Shown here piece after piece: positions 1 to 4,797 of a DNA stretch of 7,005 nt. Within the stretch, counting starts at the first letter, position 1. Each line of letters begins with the position of its first letter. Position numbers and translations under genes: made by a program. The DNA is taken from NCBI GenBank assembly GCA_905211265.1, contig CAJMAC010000034.1, positions 1 through 7,005 on the forward strand, read 5' to 3'. Source of the stretch: an uncultured Eubacteriales bacterium. GTDB taxonomy: Bacteria > Bacillota_I > Bacilli_A > RF39 > UBA660. The notes under the pieces are model-generated. The model saw nothing but the letters and a program-made list of their open reading frames with translations. It was not told the origin of the DNA and did not search any database.

Positions 1-53
1 CTATGACCCCTTGCTTGTAAGGCAAGTGCTCTAACCAACTGAGCTAATCGCCC
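1..53 (-). tRNA. tRNA-Val (anticodon UAC), 3' part cut by window edge
   Basis: Read on the minus strand, the gene starts at 53 with GGGCGAT (acceptor arm), then TA, a D-stem GCTC/GAGC closing a loop with AGTTGGTTA, and an anticodon stem CTTGC/GCAAG enclosing the seven-base loop CTTACAA. The anticodon is TAC at 19-17, which decodes GUA valine codons. The variable loop (GGGTC) and the first bases of the T-stem follow, and the window ends there, so the T-loop and 3' acceptor strand are not visible. No CCA end can be checked. It has its own promoter about 20 bp upstream. Confidence 0.93.
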
Positions 54-73
54 ATTGTCTCATGACAATTAAT

Positions 74-103
74 ACTATACCATTTCTTGGTACTGTTTGT
101 CAA
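74..103 (-). promoter_or_regulatory. Promoter of the tRNA-Val gene
   Basis: On the minus strand a perfect -35 TTGACA (103-98) is followed 18 bp later by TATAGT (79-74). The -10 is preceded by TGG, giving an extended -10. Predicted transcription starts near 67, about 14 nt before the mature tRNA 5' end at 53. It is the closest to consensus of all promoters in this window, as expected for a stable-RNA gene. Confidence 0.8.
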
Positions 104-112
104 GAGGTTTAT

Positions 113-133
113 AAAAAAAAATAATTTTTTTTA
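113..133 (-). terminator. Weak A/T-only hairpin at the end of the S1-domain gene
   Basis: An A-run (113-121) and a T-run (125-132) can pair around TAA. On the minus strand the hairpin starts at the stop codon of the S1-domain gene and ends in a run of nine Ts. It lacks any G-C pair, so it is a poor intrinsic terminator at best. Some readthrough toward the tRNA-Val gene is possible. Confidence 0.3.
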
Positions 134-493
134 CATTTTGTCAGTTATTTCTTTTATTTTTTTATTAATCCATATTTCTAGATTGTCTTTTAGAGGAGTA
201 AATCCATTTTTTGTTTCAGCCATTCTTTTAAGTTTTGTACCATCTTTTTTATAATCTATATCTTTAATACTTAGTTTTAATTGATTGTCTTTATCACTAA
301 CTTCTACTACTTCGGCATAGATGGAATCTCCAATTTTTAGATAGTCATTAACATTTTTTACATAGCCATAAGATATTTCTGATATATGAATCAATCCGTC
401 ATAATTATTGTCTTCACTGTTGACAAAAGCTCCATATTTTTGAACTCCTGTTACTTTTACTTTGATAACATCATTTTTTTTTACTTTTTCCAT
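131..493 (-). CDS. S1-domain RNA-binding protein (YugI/GSP13/CvfD-like)
   Basis: Small cytoplasmic protein of 120 aa with a single S1 (OB-fold) RNA-binding domain over residues 5-78. Visible S1 hallmarks are a G-V-x-x-Y-G-A-F-V core near 16-24, D-G-L-I-H-I-S-E at 32-39 and a conserved K-L-S-I-K strand near 73-77. The C-terminal tail (about 97-110) has G-F-T-P-L-x-x-x-L-x-x-W-I, which I recognise from Bacillota single-S1 proteins such as YugI/GSP13 and streptococcal CvfD. Those are ribosome- or RNA-associated post-transcriptional regulators; that role is inferred here from family membership. The start at 493 is supported by GAGGAAG (505-499), five bases before the ATG. An extended -10 promoter lies about 20 bp upstream, back-to-back with the promoter of the NifU-like gene. 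The assignment to this family is firm; the specific orthology is less so. Confidence 0.87.
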   Translation of the reverse strand: MEKVKKNDVIKVKVTGVQKYGAFVNSEDNNYDGLIHISEISYGYVKNVNDYLKIGDSIYAEVVEVSDKDNQLKLSIKDIDYKKDGTKLKRMAETKNGFTPLKDNLEIWINKKIKEITDKM

Positions 494-514
494 ACTATCT
501 TCCTCACATTTGTT

Positions 515-523
515 ATTATAACA
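515..523 (-). promoter_or_regulatory. Extended -10 promoter of the S1-domain gene
   Basis: On the minus strand TGT-TATAAT (523-515) is a perfect -10 with the TGn extension. The best -35 at 17 bp spacing is a weak TTCTAA (543-538). The start codon is 21 bp downstream, so the leader is short. It is divergent to the NifU-gene promoter, and the two -35 regions lie within about 6 bp of each other. Confidence 0.6.
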
Positions 524-549
524 TTTTTTTTGAAATTTTAGAATATTTC

Positions 550-578
550 TTGTACTTTTTTTAAAAAAAATATATAAT
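550..578 (+). promoter_or_regulatory. Promoter of the NifU-like gene
   Basis: TTGTAC (550-555) and a perfect TATAAT (573-578) are separated by 17 bp. Predicted transcription starts near 585, leaving only about 11 nt of leader, which just includes the ribosome binding site GGGTGAG. This position also argues against the ATG at 584 as the start, because it would fall at or before the transcript end. Confidence 0.6.
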
Positions 579-595
579 AATTAATGGGTGAGAAA

Positions 596-832
596 ATGGA
601 AAATAAAGAAATTGAAATAAAAATTAATGAAGTACTAGATAAAATTAGACCTTATTTAGAAAATGATGGTGGTTCTGTTAAGTTTAATAGATATGAAAAT
701 GGCATTGTTTATGTTACTTTAATTGGTGCATGTGCAGGATGCCCAATGGCTGCTTCTACTCTTGAAGATGGTATTGAAACTGCTTTGGTAAATGAAATTC
801 CAGAAGTAATTAAGGTTATAAACGAAAATTAG
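596..832 (+). CDS. NifU C-terminal-domain Fe-S scaffold protein
   Basis: A 78-aa stand-alone NifU-like domain, a cytoplasmic scaffold or carrier that holds a transient Fe-S cluster and passes it to apo-proteins. The N-terminal helix (residues 5-20) leads into the signature D-N/D-G-G-S-V at 24-28. The cluster-binding C-x-x-C follows as G-A-C-A-G-C-P (Cys46, Cys49), then an M-A-x-S-T-L-E-x-G-I-E helix. Its length matches free-standing family members (about 75-80 aa). I chose the ATG at 596, preceded by GGGTGAG (587-593). The in-frame ATG at 584 has no ribosome binding site and lies at the predicted transcript start. No other SUF/ISC genes are in the window. The last 12 bases lie inside a terminator hairpin and overlap the stop of the convergent gene by 4 bp. 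Confidence 0.93.
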   Translation: MENKEIEIKINEVLDKIRPYLENDGGSVKFNRYENGIVYVTLIGACAGCPMAASTLEDGIETALVNEIPEVIKVINEN

Positions 833-847
833 TTTTTCGTTTTTTTT
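821..847 (+). terminator. Rho-independent terminator overlapping the NifU-gene stop
   Basis: AACGAAAA (821-828) pairs perfectly with TTTTCGTT (834-841) around a 5-base loop, followed by more Ts to 847. The stem contains the last codons and the loop contains most of the TAG stop. On the minus strand the same stem lies in the last codons of the convergent gene but is followed by a poor T tract, so it should act mainly on plus-strand transcripts. Confidence 0.7.
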
Positions 848-1731
848 AACCATTCTACAGGAGGTAGATTTGAGTATTTTTTTAAATATATATAGATTTT
901 GTATATGTATATTTCATATTTGTCAATATTGTTTATTATACTATTTAGTTCTTTTTCTTTTATTATTCCTTGAATTATATCGTTATATATTTTAAAGTAA
1001 AAACTAGGATAGAGAATACGGGAGAATAATACTCTTATTCCATAATCGGAATATTTTTGATAATAAAAATAATTATCTAATTCTTGAAATATATTTTTAT
1101 TATTGTTAAAAAAAGATATTTTTATATATTCTGCTAAGTCACGAGATTTGTGATCAATAATGATATTTAATGGGTCTTCTAGTGGATGATATAGGTTATT
1201 ATGGGATAATACTTTATTATCATATATTGTTTTAGGTGTTTCTTTTTTTGTATATGTAAGGTATGATATGGCATTTTCTGCTAATCCGATAAAATAATCA
1301 AATGATTCACGAATAAGGGGATATTTTTTACTATTTTCTCCTATTTGGGTTTCATAATAATCTATCATATTACTCCAAAGTATTTGCCAGTTATTTCTTT
1401 CTAATGTGTTTATTTTAGGTAAAGATATTGAAGAAAACTTAGAAATAGTTGCTAAATCTATATTAATTTTATTTGATTGTAATATTAAAATATAATAGCT
1501 ACTATTTATTTTAGTTAGGGGATTATTATATTTATTGAATATTATTTTATTAATGTTTAAATAATTATTTAGGTATATATTTAATTTTGCTATGTCTTCA
1601 ATTAATGCTATGTTAATATTATATTCTTTAAAGATATAGTTATTATTATTTGTATTGAAATAGTAATTATTATTTTTTTGTTTAATGTTTTCTGGTGATA
1701 AATTGTAATAAAATTCAATAATATTTTTCAT
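829..1731 (-). CDS. YutH/CotS-like spore-coat protein, degenerate kinase fold
   Basis: A 300-aa protein rich in Asn, Ile, Lys and Tyr, with no signal peptide or membrane segment. Its C-terminal half looks like a relic of the aminoglycoside-phosphotransferase/CotS kinase fold. L-S-H-N-N-L (175-180) sits where active kinases have the catalytic H-G-D-L loop. I-I-I-D-H-K-S-R-D-L-A-E-Y-I (190-203) sits where the metal-binding Asp and the following helix lie. A later R-x-L-Y-P-S-F-Y-F stretch and a terminal P-P-V-E-W-L recall Bacillus YutH. The catalytic Asp is replaced by Asn, so I infer a non-catalytic structural role, probably in the spore coat, which fits spo0A nearby. The start is the ATG at 1731, preceded by GAGGGA. 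The ATG at 1743 overlaps that ribosome binding site and has none of its own. A possible promoter is ATCACA/TATATT with 16 bp spacing (1794-1767), weak. Real gene: near certain. Family: moderate. Confidence 0.62.
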   Translation of the reverse strand: MKNIIEFYYNLSPENIKQKNNNYYFNTNNNNYIFKEYNINIALIEDIAKLNIYLNNYLNINKIIFNKYNNPLTKINSSYYILILQSNKINIDLATISKFSSISLPKINTLERNNWQILWSNMIDYYETQIGENSKKYPLIRESFDYFIGLAENAISYLTYTKKETPKTIYDNKVLSHNNLYHPLEDPLNIIIDHKSRDLAEYIKISFFNNNKNIFQELDNYFYYQKYSDYGIRVLFSRILYPSFYFKIYNDIIQGIIKEKELNSIINNIDKYEIYIYKIYIYLKKYSNLPPVEWLKKTKN

Positions 1732-1770
1732 AATATCCCTCATTTAATTTTATTAAATAAAGATTAAATA

Positions 1771-1807
1771 TAGACTAATAATTTTAATTGTGATAAAATT
1801 ATGTTAG
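1771..1807 (+). promoter_or_regulatory. pgk promoter with overlapping inverted repeat
   Basis: TAGACT (1771-1776) and TAAAAT (1794-1799) are 17 bp apart, with TGA giving an extended -10 (1791-1799). An inverted repeat spans the -10: ATAATTTTA (1778-1786) and TAAAATTAT (1794-1802), 9 bp perfect with a 7-bp spacer. It is extended by CTA on the left and TAG on the right after a 2-base bulge. Transcription should begin near 1806, so most of the repeat is not transcribed and is better read as an operator than as an RNA hairpin. A closely similar arrangement precedes tpiA. Confidence 0.55.
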
Positions 1808-1818
1808 AGGAGAAAAAG

Positions 1819-2988
1819 ATGAAAAGGACAATAAAGGATTTTGATTTAGAAGGAAAAAAAATAATTATTAGATGTGATTTGAATGTTCCTATCGAAAATG
1901 GTGTAATTACTGATGATACGAGAATTATTGCTAGTCTTAGGACAATTAAATTTGCTTTAAGATTTAATACTAAGATTATTTTACTATCTCATTTGGGAAA
2001 AATTAAAACAGAAGAGGATAAAAAGAAAAATAGTCTTTATCCGGTAGCGGAAAGATTAAGAGAATATTTGAATACTGAGGTTTTATTTTCTCCTGATACT
2101 TGTAGTGATAGGCTTACTGATATGGTTAATAATATGAAAGAGAAAAGTGTTTTACTTATAGAGAATACTAGATTTGAAGATGTTCCTGATAAAAGAGAAT
2201 CGGAATGTAATGATGATTTAGCTAAGTATTGGGCTAGTCTTGGTGATATATTTATTAATGATGCTTATGGTACTTGTCATCGTAATCATACTTCAATAAC
2301 GGGTATTCCAAAATATTTACCTAGCGGAGTAGGATTTTTAGTAGAAAAAGAACTTCAGAAGATTGATAGCGTATTAGATGCTAAAACTCATCCTTTTATA
2401 GCGGTACTAGGAGGTAAAAAGGTTGATGATAAGATTGTTTTAATTGAATCGTTATTACAAAAGTGTGATAAACTTTTAATTGGTGGAGCAATGTCTTTTA
2501 CTTTTCTTAAAGCTGAAGGTTATGATGTTGGCAAATCTATTGTTAGTTTAGAGCATTTGGGTTTTGCTAAGGATATGTTAGATAGGTATGATGATAAAAT
2601 AGTATTACCTGTAGATTTTATGACCGCTGATGGGGAAAAGAAAATCAATGATTTTAATGATAATGATATTGGTTATGATATTGGTAGTAATTCTATTAAG
2701 ATATTTAATAAAGTATTAGAAACTGCTAAAAGGGTTATTTTTAATGGACCAATGGGTTTGTTTGAAGATAATAAGTATGCTAAAGGAACAAGAATGCTTT
2801 TTAAATGTTTAGATAAAAATAAAGTTAAAACTATAATTGGTGGTGGAGATAGTGCTGCCGCTGTTAATAAACTTGGCTTTTCTGATTCTTTTTATCATGT
2901 ATCTACTGGTGGTGGTGCTACGATGAAATATTTGGAAAGCAGAAGTTTAGTAGGGATTGATGTTATAGAAGATAAGAAAGTTAACTAA
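1819..2988 (+). CDS. pgk: Phosphoglycerate kinase
   Basis: Cytoplasmic glycolytic enzyme that transfers phosphate between 1,3-bisphosphoglycerate and ADP. The 389-aa length is normal for bacterial PGK. The N-domain substrate residues are visible: R-C-D-L-N-V-P (Arg18, Asp20, Asn22), D-D-T-R (catalytic-type Arg35), S-H-L-G at 57-60, N-T-R-F (Arg118) and G-T-C-H-R-N-H-T-S (Arg155). The nucleotide-binding C-domain has L-G-G-K-K-V-D-D-K (197-205), F-N-G-P-M-G-L-F-E (308-316), G-G-G-D-S-A-A-A (341-348) and S-T-G-G-G-A. Lys61 replaces the usual Arg of H-L-G-R-P, a 3-phosphoglycerate ligand. The start is ATG 1819 with AGAGGAG at 1806-1812; the ATG at 1801 lies upstream of that site and is probably not transcribed. 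Tandem stops TAA-TAG end it. The next gene is tpiA, another glycolytic step. gapA, gpm and eno are not in the window. Confidence 0.97.
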   Translation: MKRTIKDFDLEGKKIIIRCDLNVPIENGVITDDTRIIASLRTIKFALRFNTKIILLSHLGKIKTEEDKKKNSLYPVAERLREYLNTEVLFSPDTCSDRLTDMVNNMKEKSVLLIENTRFEDVPDKRESECNDDLAKYWASLGDIFINDAYGTCHRNHTSITGIPKYLPSGVGFLVEKELQKIDSVLDAKTHPFIAVLGGKKVDDKIVLIESLLQKCDKLLIGGAMSFTFLKAEGYDVGKSIVSLEHLGFAKDMLDRYDDKIVLPVDFMTADGEKKINDFNDNDIGYDIGSNSIKIFNKVLETAKRVIFNGPMGLFEDNKYAKGTRMLFKCLDKNKVKTIIGGGDSAAAVNKLGFSDSFYHVSTGGGATMKYLESRSLVGIDVIEDKKVN

Positions 2989-2998
2989 TAGTAACTTT
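2977..2998 (+). terminator. Possible weak terminator after pgk
   Basis: AAAGTTA (2977-2983) pairs with TAACTTT (2992-2998) around an 8-base loop, followed by TAATCTTTA. The stem has one G-C pair and the T tract is interrupted, so termination would be partial and some pgk transcripts may continue into tpiA. Confidence 0.3.
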
Positions 2999-3060
2999 TA
3001 ATCTTTAGACGGATAAAAAATAATATTATAGAAAGATAGAAAACAAAGTATTAGAAATGA

Positions 3061-3097
3061 CTATATAATTGAAATTGTCTTGATAAAATTATATAGT
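3061..3097 (+). promoter_or_regulatory. tpiA promoter region with perfect 10-bp inverted repeat
   Basis: CTATATAATT (3061-3070) and AATTATATAG (3087-3096) are perfect inverted copies separated by 16 bp. Two promoter readings fit inside. One is TTGAAA (3069-3074) and TATAGT (3092-3097) with 17 bp spacing, 5/6 matches in each. The other is an extended -10 TGATAAAAT (3081-3089), identical to that of pgk. Either way the repeat covers the core promoter, so it is a good operator candidate. The ribosome binding site AGAGGAG follows at 3101-3107. Confidence 0.55.
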
Positions 3098-3111
3098 AGA
3101 AGAGGAGTAGT

Positions 3112-3813
3112 ATGAAAAAGATAATAGTATTTAATCACAAGATGAGTCTTTTATATGATGATTTATATAATTATATTGAGAGGACTAATAATTTAGAGAC
3201 AGATAATGATATAATTATTTGTCCATCTGATATTTATTTGGAGGCATTTGTTAATAATTCTGATTGGTTAATTGGTAGTCAAAATTTGAATTATAATACT
3301 GATTATAAGCATACGGGAGAGATATCTACTGATCAGTTAAAATCTTTAGGAGTTGAGTATAGTATTATTGGCCACTACGAAAGGGTGAGAGATTTTAATG
3401 AGAATGCTGTTATTATAAATAATAAATTAATAGCAGCTCTTGATGCTAATATTTTTCCGATATTATGTTTTGGTGAAAATATAGATGATGATTATCATGA
3501 GGCTATACCTAAAATATTAGATAAATATTTAAAGGATGTTGAAAATATTGAGTTTATTATATTTGCATATGAACCTATATTTGCTATTGGTACTGGTGCA
3601 CTTCCTAGTAGAAAAAGAATTGAAGAAGTTATTAGTTTTGTTAATGAATATTTGGAAGATAAGTATAAGAAAAAGCCTAATTTATTATATGGTGGTTCTG
3701 TTGATAGTAGTAATATTAATGATATAATAAATATAGAAGGTATTAATGGTGTTTTAGTAGGAGATATTTCTTCTAATGTAAAAGAAGTAGAAAGGATAAT
3801 TCAAAGTGTTTAA
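3112..3813 (+). CDS. tpiA: Triosephosphate isomerase, divergent
   Basis: Cytoplasmic glycolytic enzyme interconverting dihydroxyacetone phosphate and glyceraldehyde 3-phosphate. The TIM-barrel landmarks are in order: N-H-K-M near the N-terminus (Asn8, Lys10), G-S-Q-N at 55-58, I-I-G-H-Y-E-R (His88, Glu90), C-F-G-E at 119-122, the catalytic-base segment A-Y-E-P-I-F-A-I-G-T-G (Glu154, phosphate-gripping loop 6), Y-G-G-S-V at 193-197 and G-V-L-V-G-D near 213-218. The Lys/His/Glu catalytic set is intact, so activity is expected. Unusual points: the almost universal N-W-K is N-H-K, the Ser of I-G-H-S-E is Tyr89, and the protein is 233 aa against about 250 usually. The shortening lies mostly after the C-F-G-E segment. 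The start is supported by AGAGGAG (3101-3107). It has its own promoter and a terminator downstream. Confidence 0.93.
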   Translation: MKKIIVFNHKMSLLYDDLYNYIERTNNLETDNDIIICPSDIYLEAFVNNSDWLIGSQNLNYNTDYKHTGEISTDQLKSLGVEYSIIGHYERVRDFNENAVIINNKLIAALDANIFPILCFGENIDDDYHEAIPKILDKYLKDVENIEFIIFAYEPIFAIGTGALPSRKRIEEVISFVNEYLEDKYKKKPNLLYGGSVDSSNINDIINIEGINGVLVGDISSNVKEVERIIQSV

Positions 3814-3815
3814 TT

Positions 3816-3853
3816 AATAGAGAAGTACAAATAGTATTTCTTTATTTTTGTTT
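3816..3853 (+). terminator. Rho-independent terminator of tpiA
   Basis: AGAAGTAC (3821-3828) pairs with GTATTTCT (3834-3841), one G-U, around loop AAATA. The stem can extend outward with A-U pairs to 3816, and TTATTTTTGTTT follows. It separates tpiA from the spo0A promoters. Confidence 0.7.
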
Positions 3854-3858
3854 AATGA

Positions 3859-3900
3859 TGGTATAATTCGACATATTTTGCTTTATTTATGTAGTACAAT
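3859..3900 (+). promoter_or_regulatory. spo0A promoter region: two -10 elements and a 0A box
   Basis: An extended -10 TGGTATAAT (3859-3867) would start transcription near 3874; its -35 is poor. A perfect Spo0A-binding 0A box, TTCGACA (3867-3873, inverse of TGTCGAA), begins on its last base and covers its start site. A second -10, TACAAT (3895-3900), places its start near 3907 and the 0A box centre at about -37. The box contains a -35-like TCGACA with a 21-bp spacer, reminiscent of the over-long spacing of Spo0A-activated spoIIG-type promoters. The layout predicts repression of the first promoter and activation of the second by Spo0A~P. Confidence 0.6.
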
Positions 3901-3929
3901 TTGTTTGTAAGAAAGAAGGGTAAGATGAA

Positions 3930-4694
3930 ATGGAAAAAATTAAAGTTATAATGATTGATGACAATGTTAATCTAATTAGTATGGTAGAGGATTATTTTGA
4001 AGATAATCAGAAAATTGAAATTGTAGGTAAAGCATATGATGGTATTGAAGGATTAGAACTAATAAAGAATGAGGATATAAAATATGATTTAGTTATACTT
4101 GATTTAATTATGCCTAAGAAAGATGGATTAAGTGTTTTAAAGGAACTTAATAAGGAAGATATTCATCCTAATGTGATAGTGGCTACTTCTTATAATGCTC
4201 CTGATACAATAAGGAAAGTTAGTGAATATGGTGTTACTTATTATATATTAAAACCTTTTGACTTATTTGATTTAGAAGATAGAATACTGGATACTTTTAA
4301 TACTTTGGAAAAGAAAAGTCTTAATTTATTTAATAATAATTTACAGCAATCTATAAGTAGAATATTGCATGAACTTGGTATGCCATCACATATTAAGGGG
4401 TATCAGTATATAAGGACGGCGATTACTATGGTATATGATAATCCTGAAATAGTAGGAGCTATTACTAAGGAGTTATATCCAGAACTTGCTGATAGGTTTG
4501 ATACTACTGTATCTAGAGTAGAGAGGGCTATAAGACATGCTATTGAAGTTTCTTGGAATCGTGGAGATTGGGATCTTATGGATGATATTTTTGGACATAG
4601 TGTTGATGTTGACAAAGCTAAACCTACTAATTCGGAATTTATTGTTACTTTAGCGGATAAGTTAAGAATGGAATTTATAAATCAAAGAGTATAA
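3930..4694 (+). CDS. spo0A: Sporulation master response regulator Spo0A
   Basis: Phosphorelay end-point regulator that, when phosphorylated, dimerises and binds 0A boxes to switch on early sporulation genes and to repress vegetative ones. The 254 aa divide into a receiver domain (1-122) and the Spo0A-specific helix-turn-helix effector domain (about 138-252). Receiver residues are visible: acidic Asp10/Asp11, phospho-acceptor Asp58 in L-D-L-I-M-P, Thr86 in A-T-S and Lys108 in L-K-P-F. The effector domain contains the near-invariant S-R-V-E-R-A-I-R-H-A-I-E-V (195-207), W-x-R-G-D, and K-P-T-N-S-E-F-I (231-238). The start at 3930 has GAAGGG at 3915-3920, a 9-base gap. An out-of-frame ATG at 3925 gives only a few codons. 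It is slightly shorter than the Bacillus protein (about 267 aa), chiefly in the linker. It has its own promoters and terminator; spoIVB, its usual upstream neighbour in Bacillus and Clostridium, is absent and tpiA sits there instead. Confidence 0.97.
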   Translation: MEKIKVIMIDDNVNLISMVEDYFEDNQKIEIVGKAYDGIEGLELIKNEDIKYDLVILDLIMPKKDGLSVLKELNKEDIHPNVIVATSYNAPDTIRKVSEYGVTYYILKPFDLFDLEDRILDTFNTLEKKSLNLFNNNLQQSISRILHELGMPSHIKGYQYIRTAITMVYDNPEIVGAITKELYPELADRFDTTVSRVERAIRHAIEVSWNRGDWDLMDDIFGHSVDVDKAKPTNSEFIVTLADKLRMEFINQRV

Positions 4695-4701
4695 TATTTT
4701 A

Positions 4702-4730
4702 AAGACACGTTATGTGTCTTATTTTGTATT
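4702..4730 (+). terminator. Rho-independent terminator of spo0A
   Basis: AAGACAC (4702-4708) pairs perfectly with GTGTCTT (4714-4720) around loop GTTAT, followed by ATTTTGTATT. It starts seven bases after the spo0A stop codon. Confidence 0.75.
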
Positions 4731-4768
4731 GAAATTTATATTAAAAACTATTCTTTTTATTAAAAATG

Positions 4769-4777
4769 TGGTATATT
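4769..4777 (+). promoter_or_regulatory. Extended -10 promoter of the SH3/PAP2 operon
   Basis: TG-G-TATATT (4769-4777) forms an extended -10 with no good -35 at 16-18 bp. The transcript would start near 4784, immediately before the AGGAGG ribosome binding site at 4787-4792. Confidence 0.45.
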
Positions 4778-4797
4778 ATATTTAGTAGGAGGATATG

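Noticed and set aside
584..595. Alternative NifU-gene start at 584
   Set aside because: No ribosome binding site, and it coincides with the predicted transcription start; homologues begin near the 596 start.
3536..3727. 63-codon plus-strand open frame inside tpiA
   Set aside because: It lies out of frame within a well-supported tpiA, is almost all Leu/Ile/Val from AT-rich codons and has no recognisable domain.
3791..3799. Sigma-H-like -35 (AAAGGATAA) upstream of spo0A
   Set aside because: It lies in the end of tpiA and no GAAT-type -10 is found at the required spacing; the tpiA terminator also lies between it and spo0A.
4403..4615. 70-codon minus-strand open frame
   Set aside because: It is antisense to the conserved Spo0A DNA-binding domain and has no ribosome binding site.
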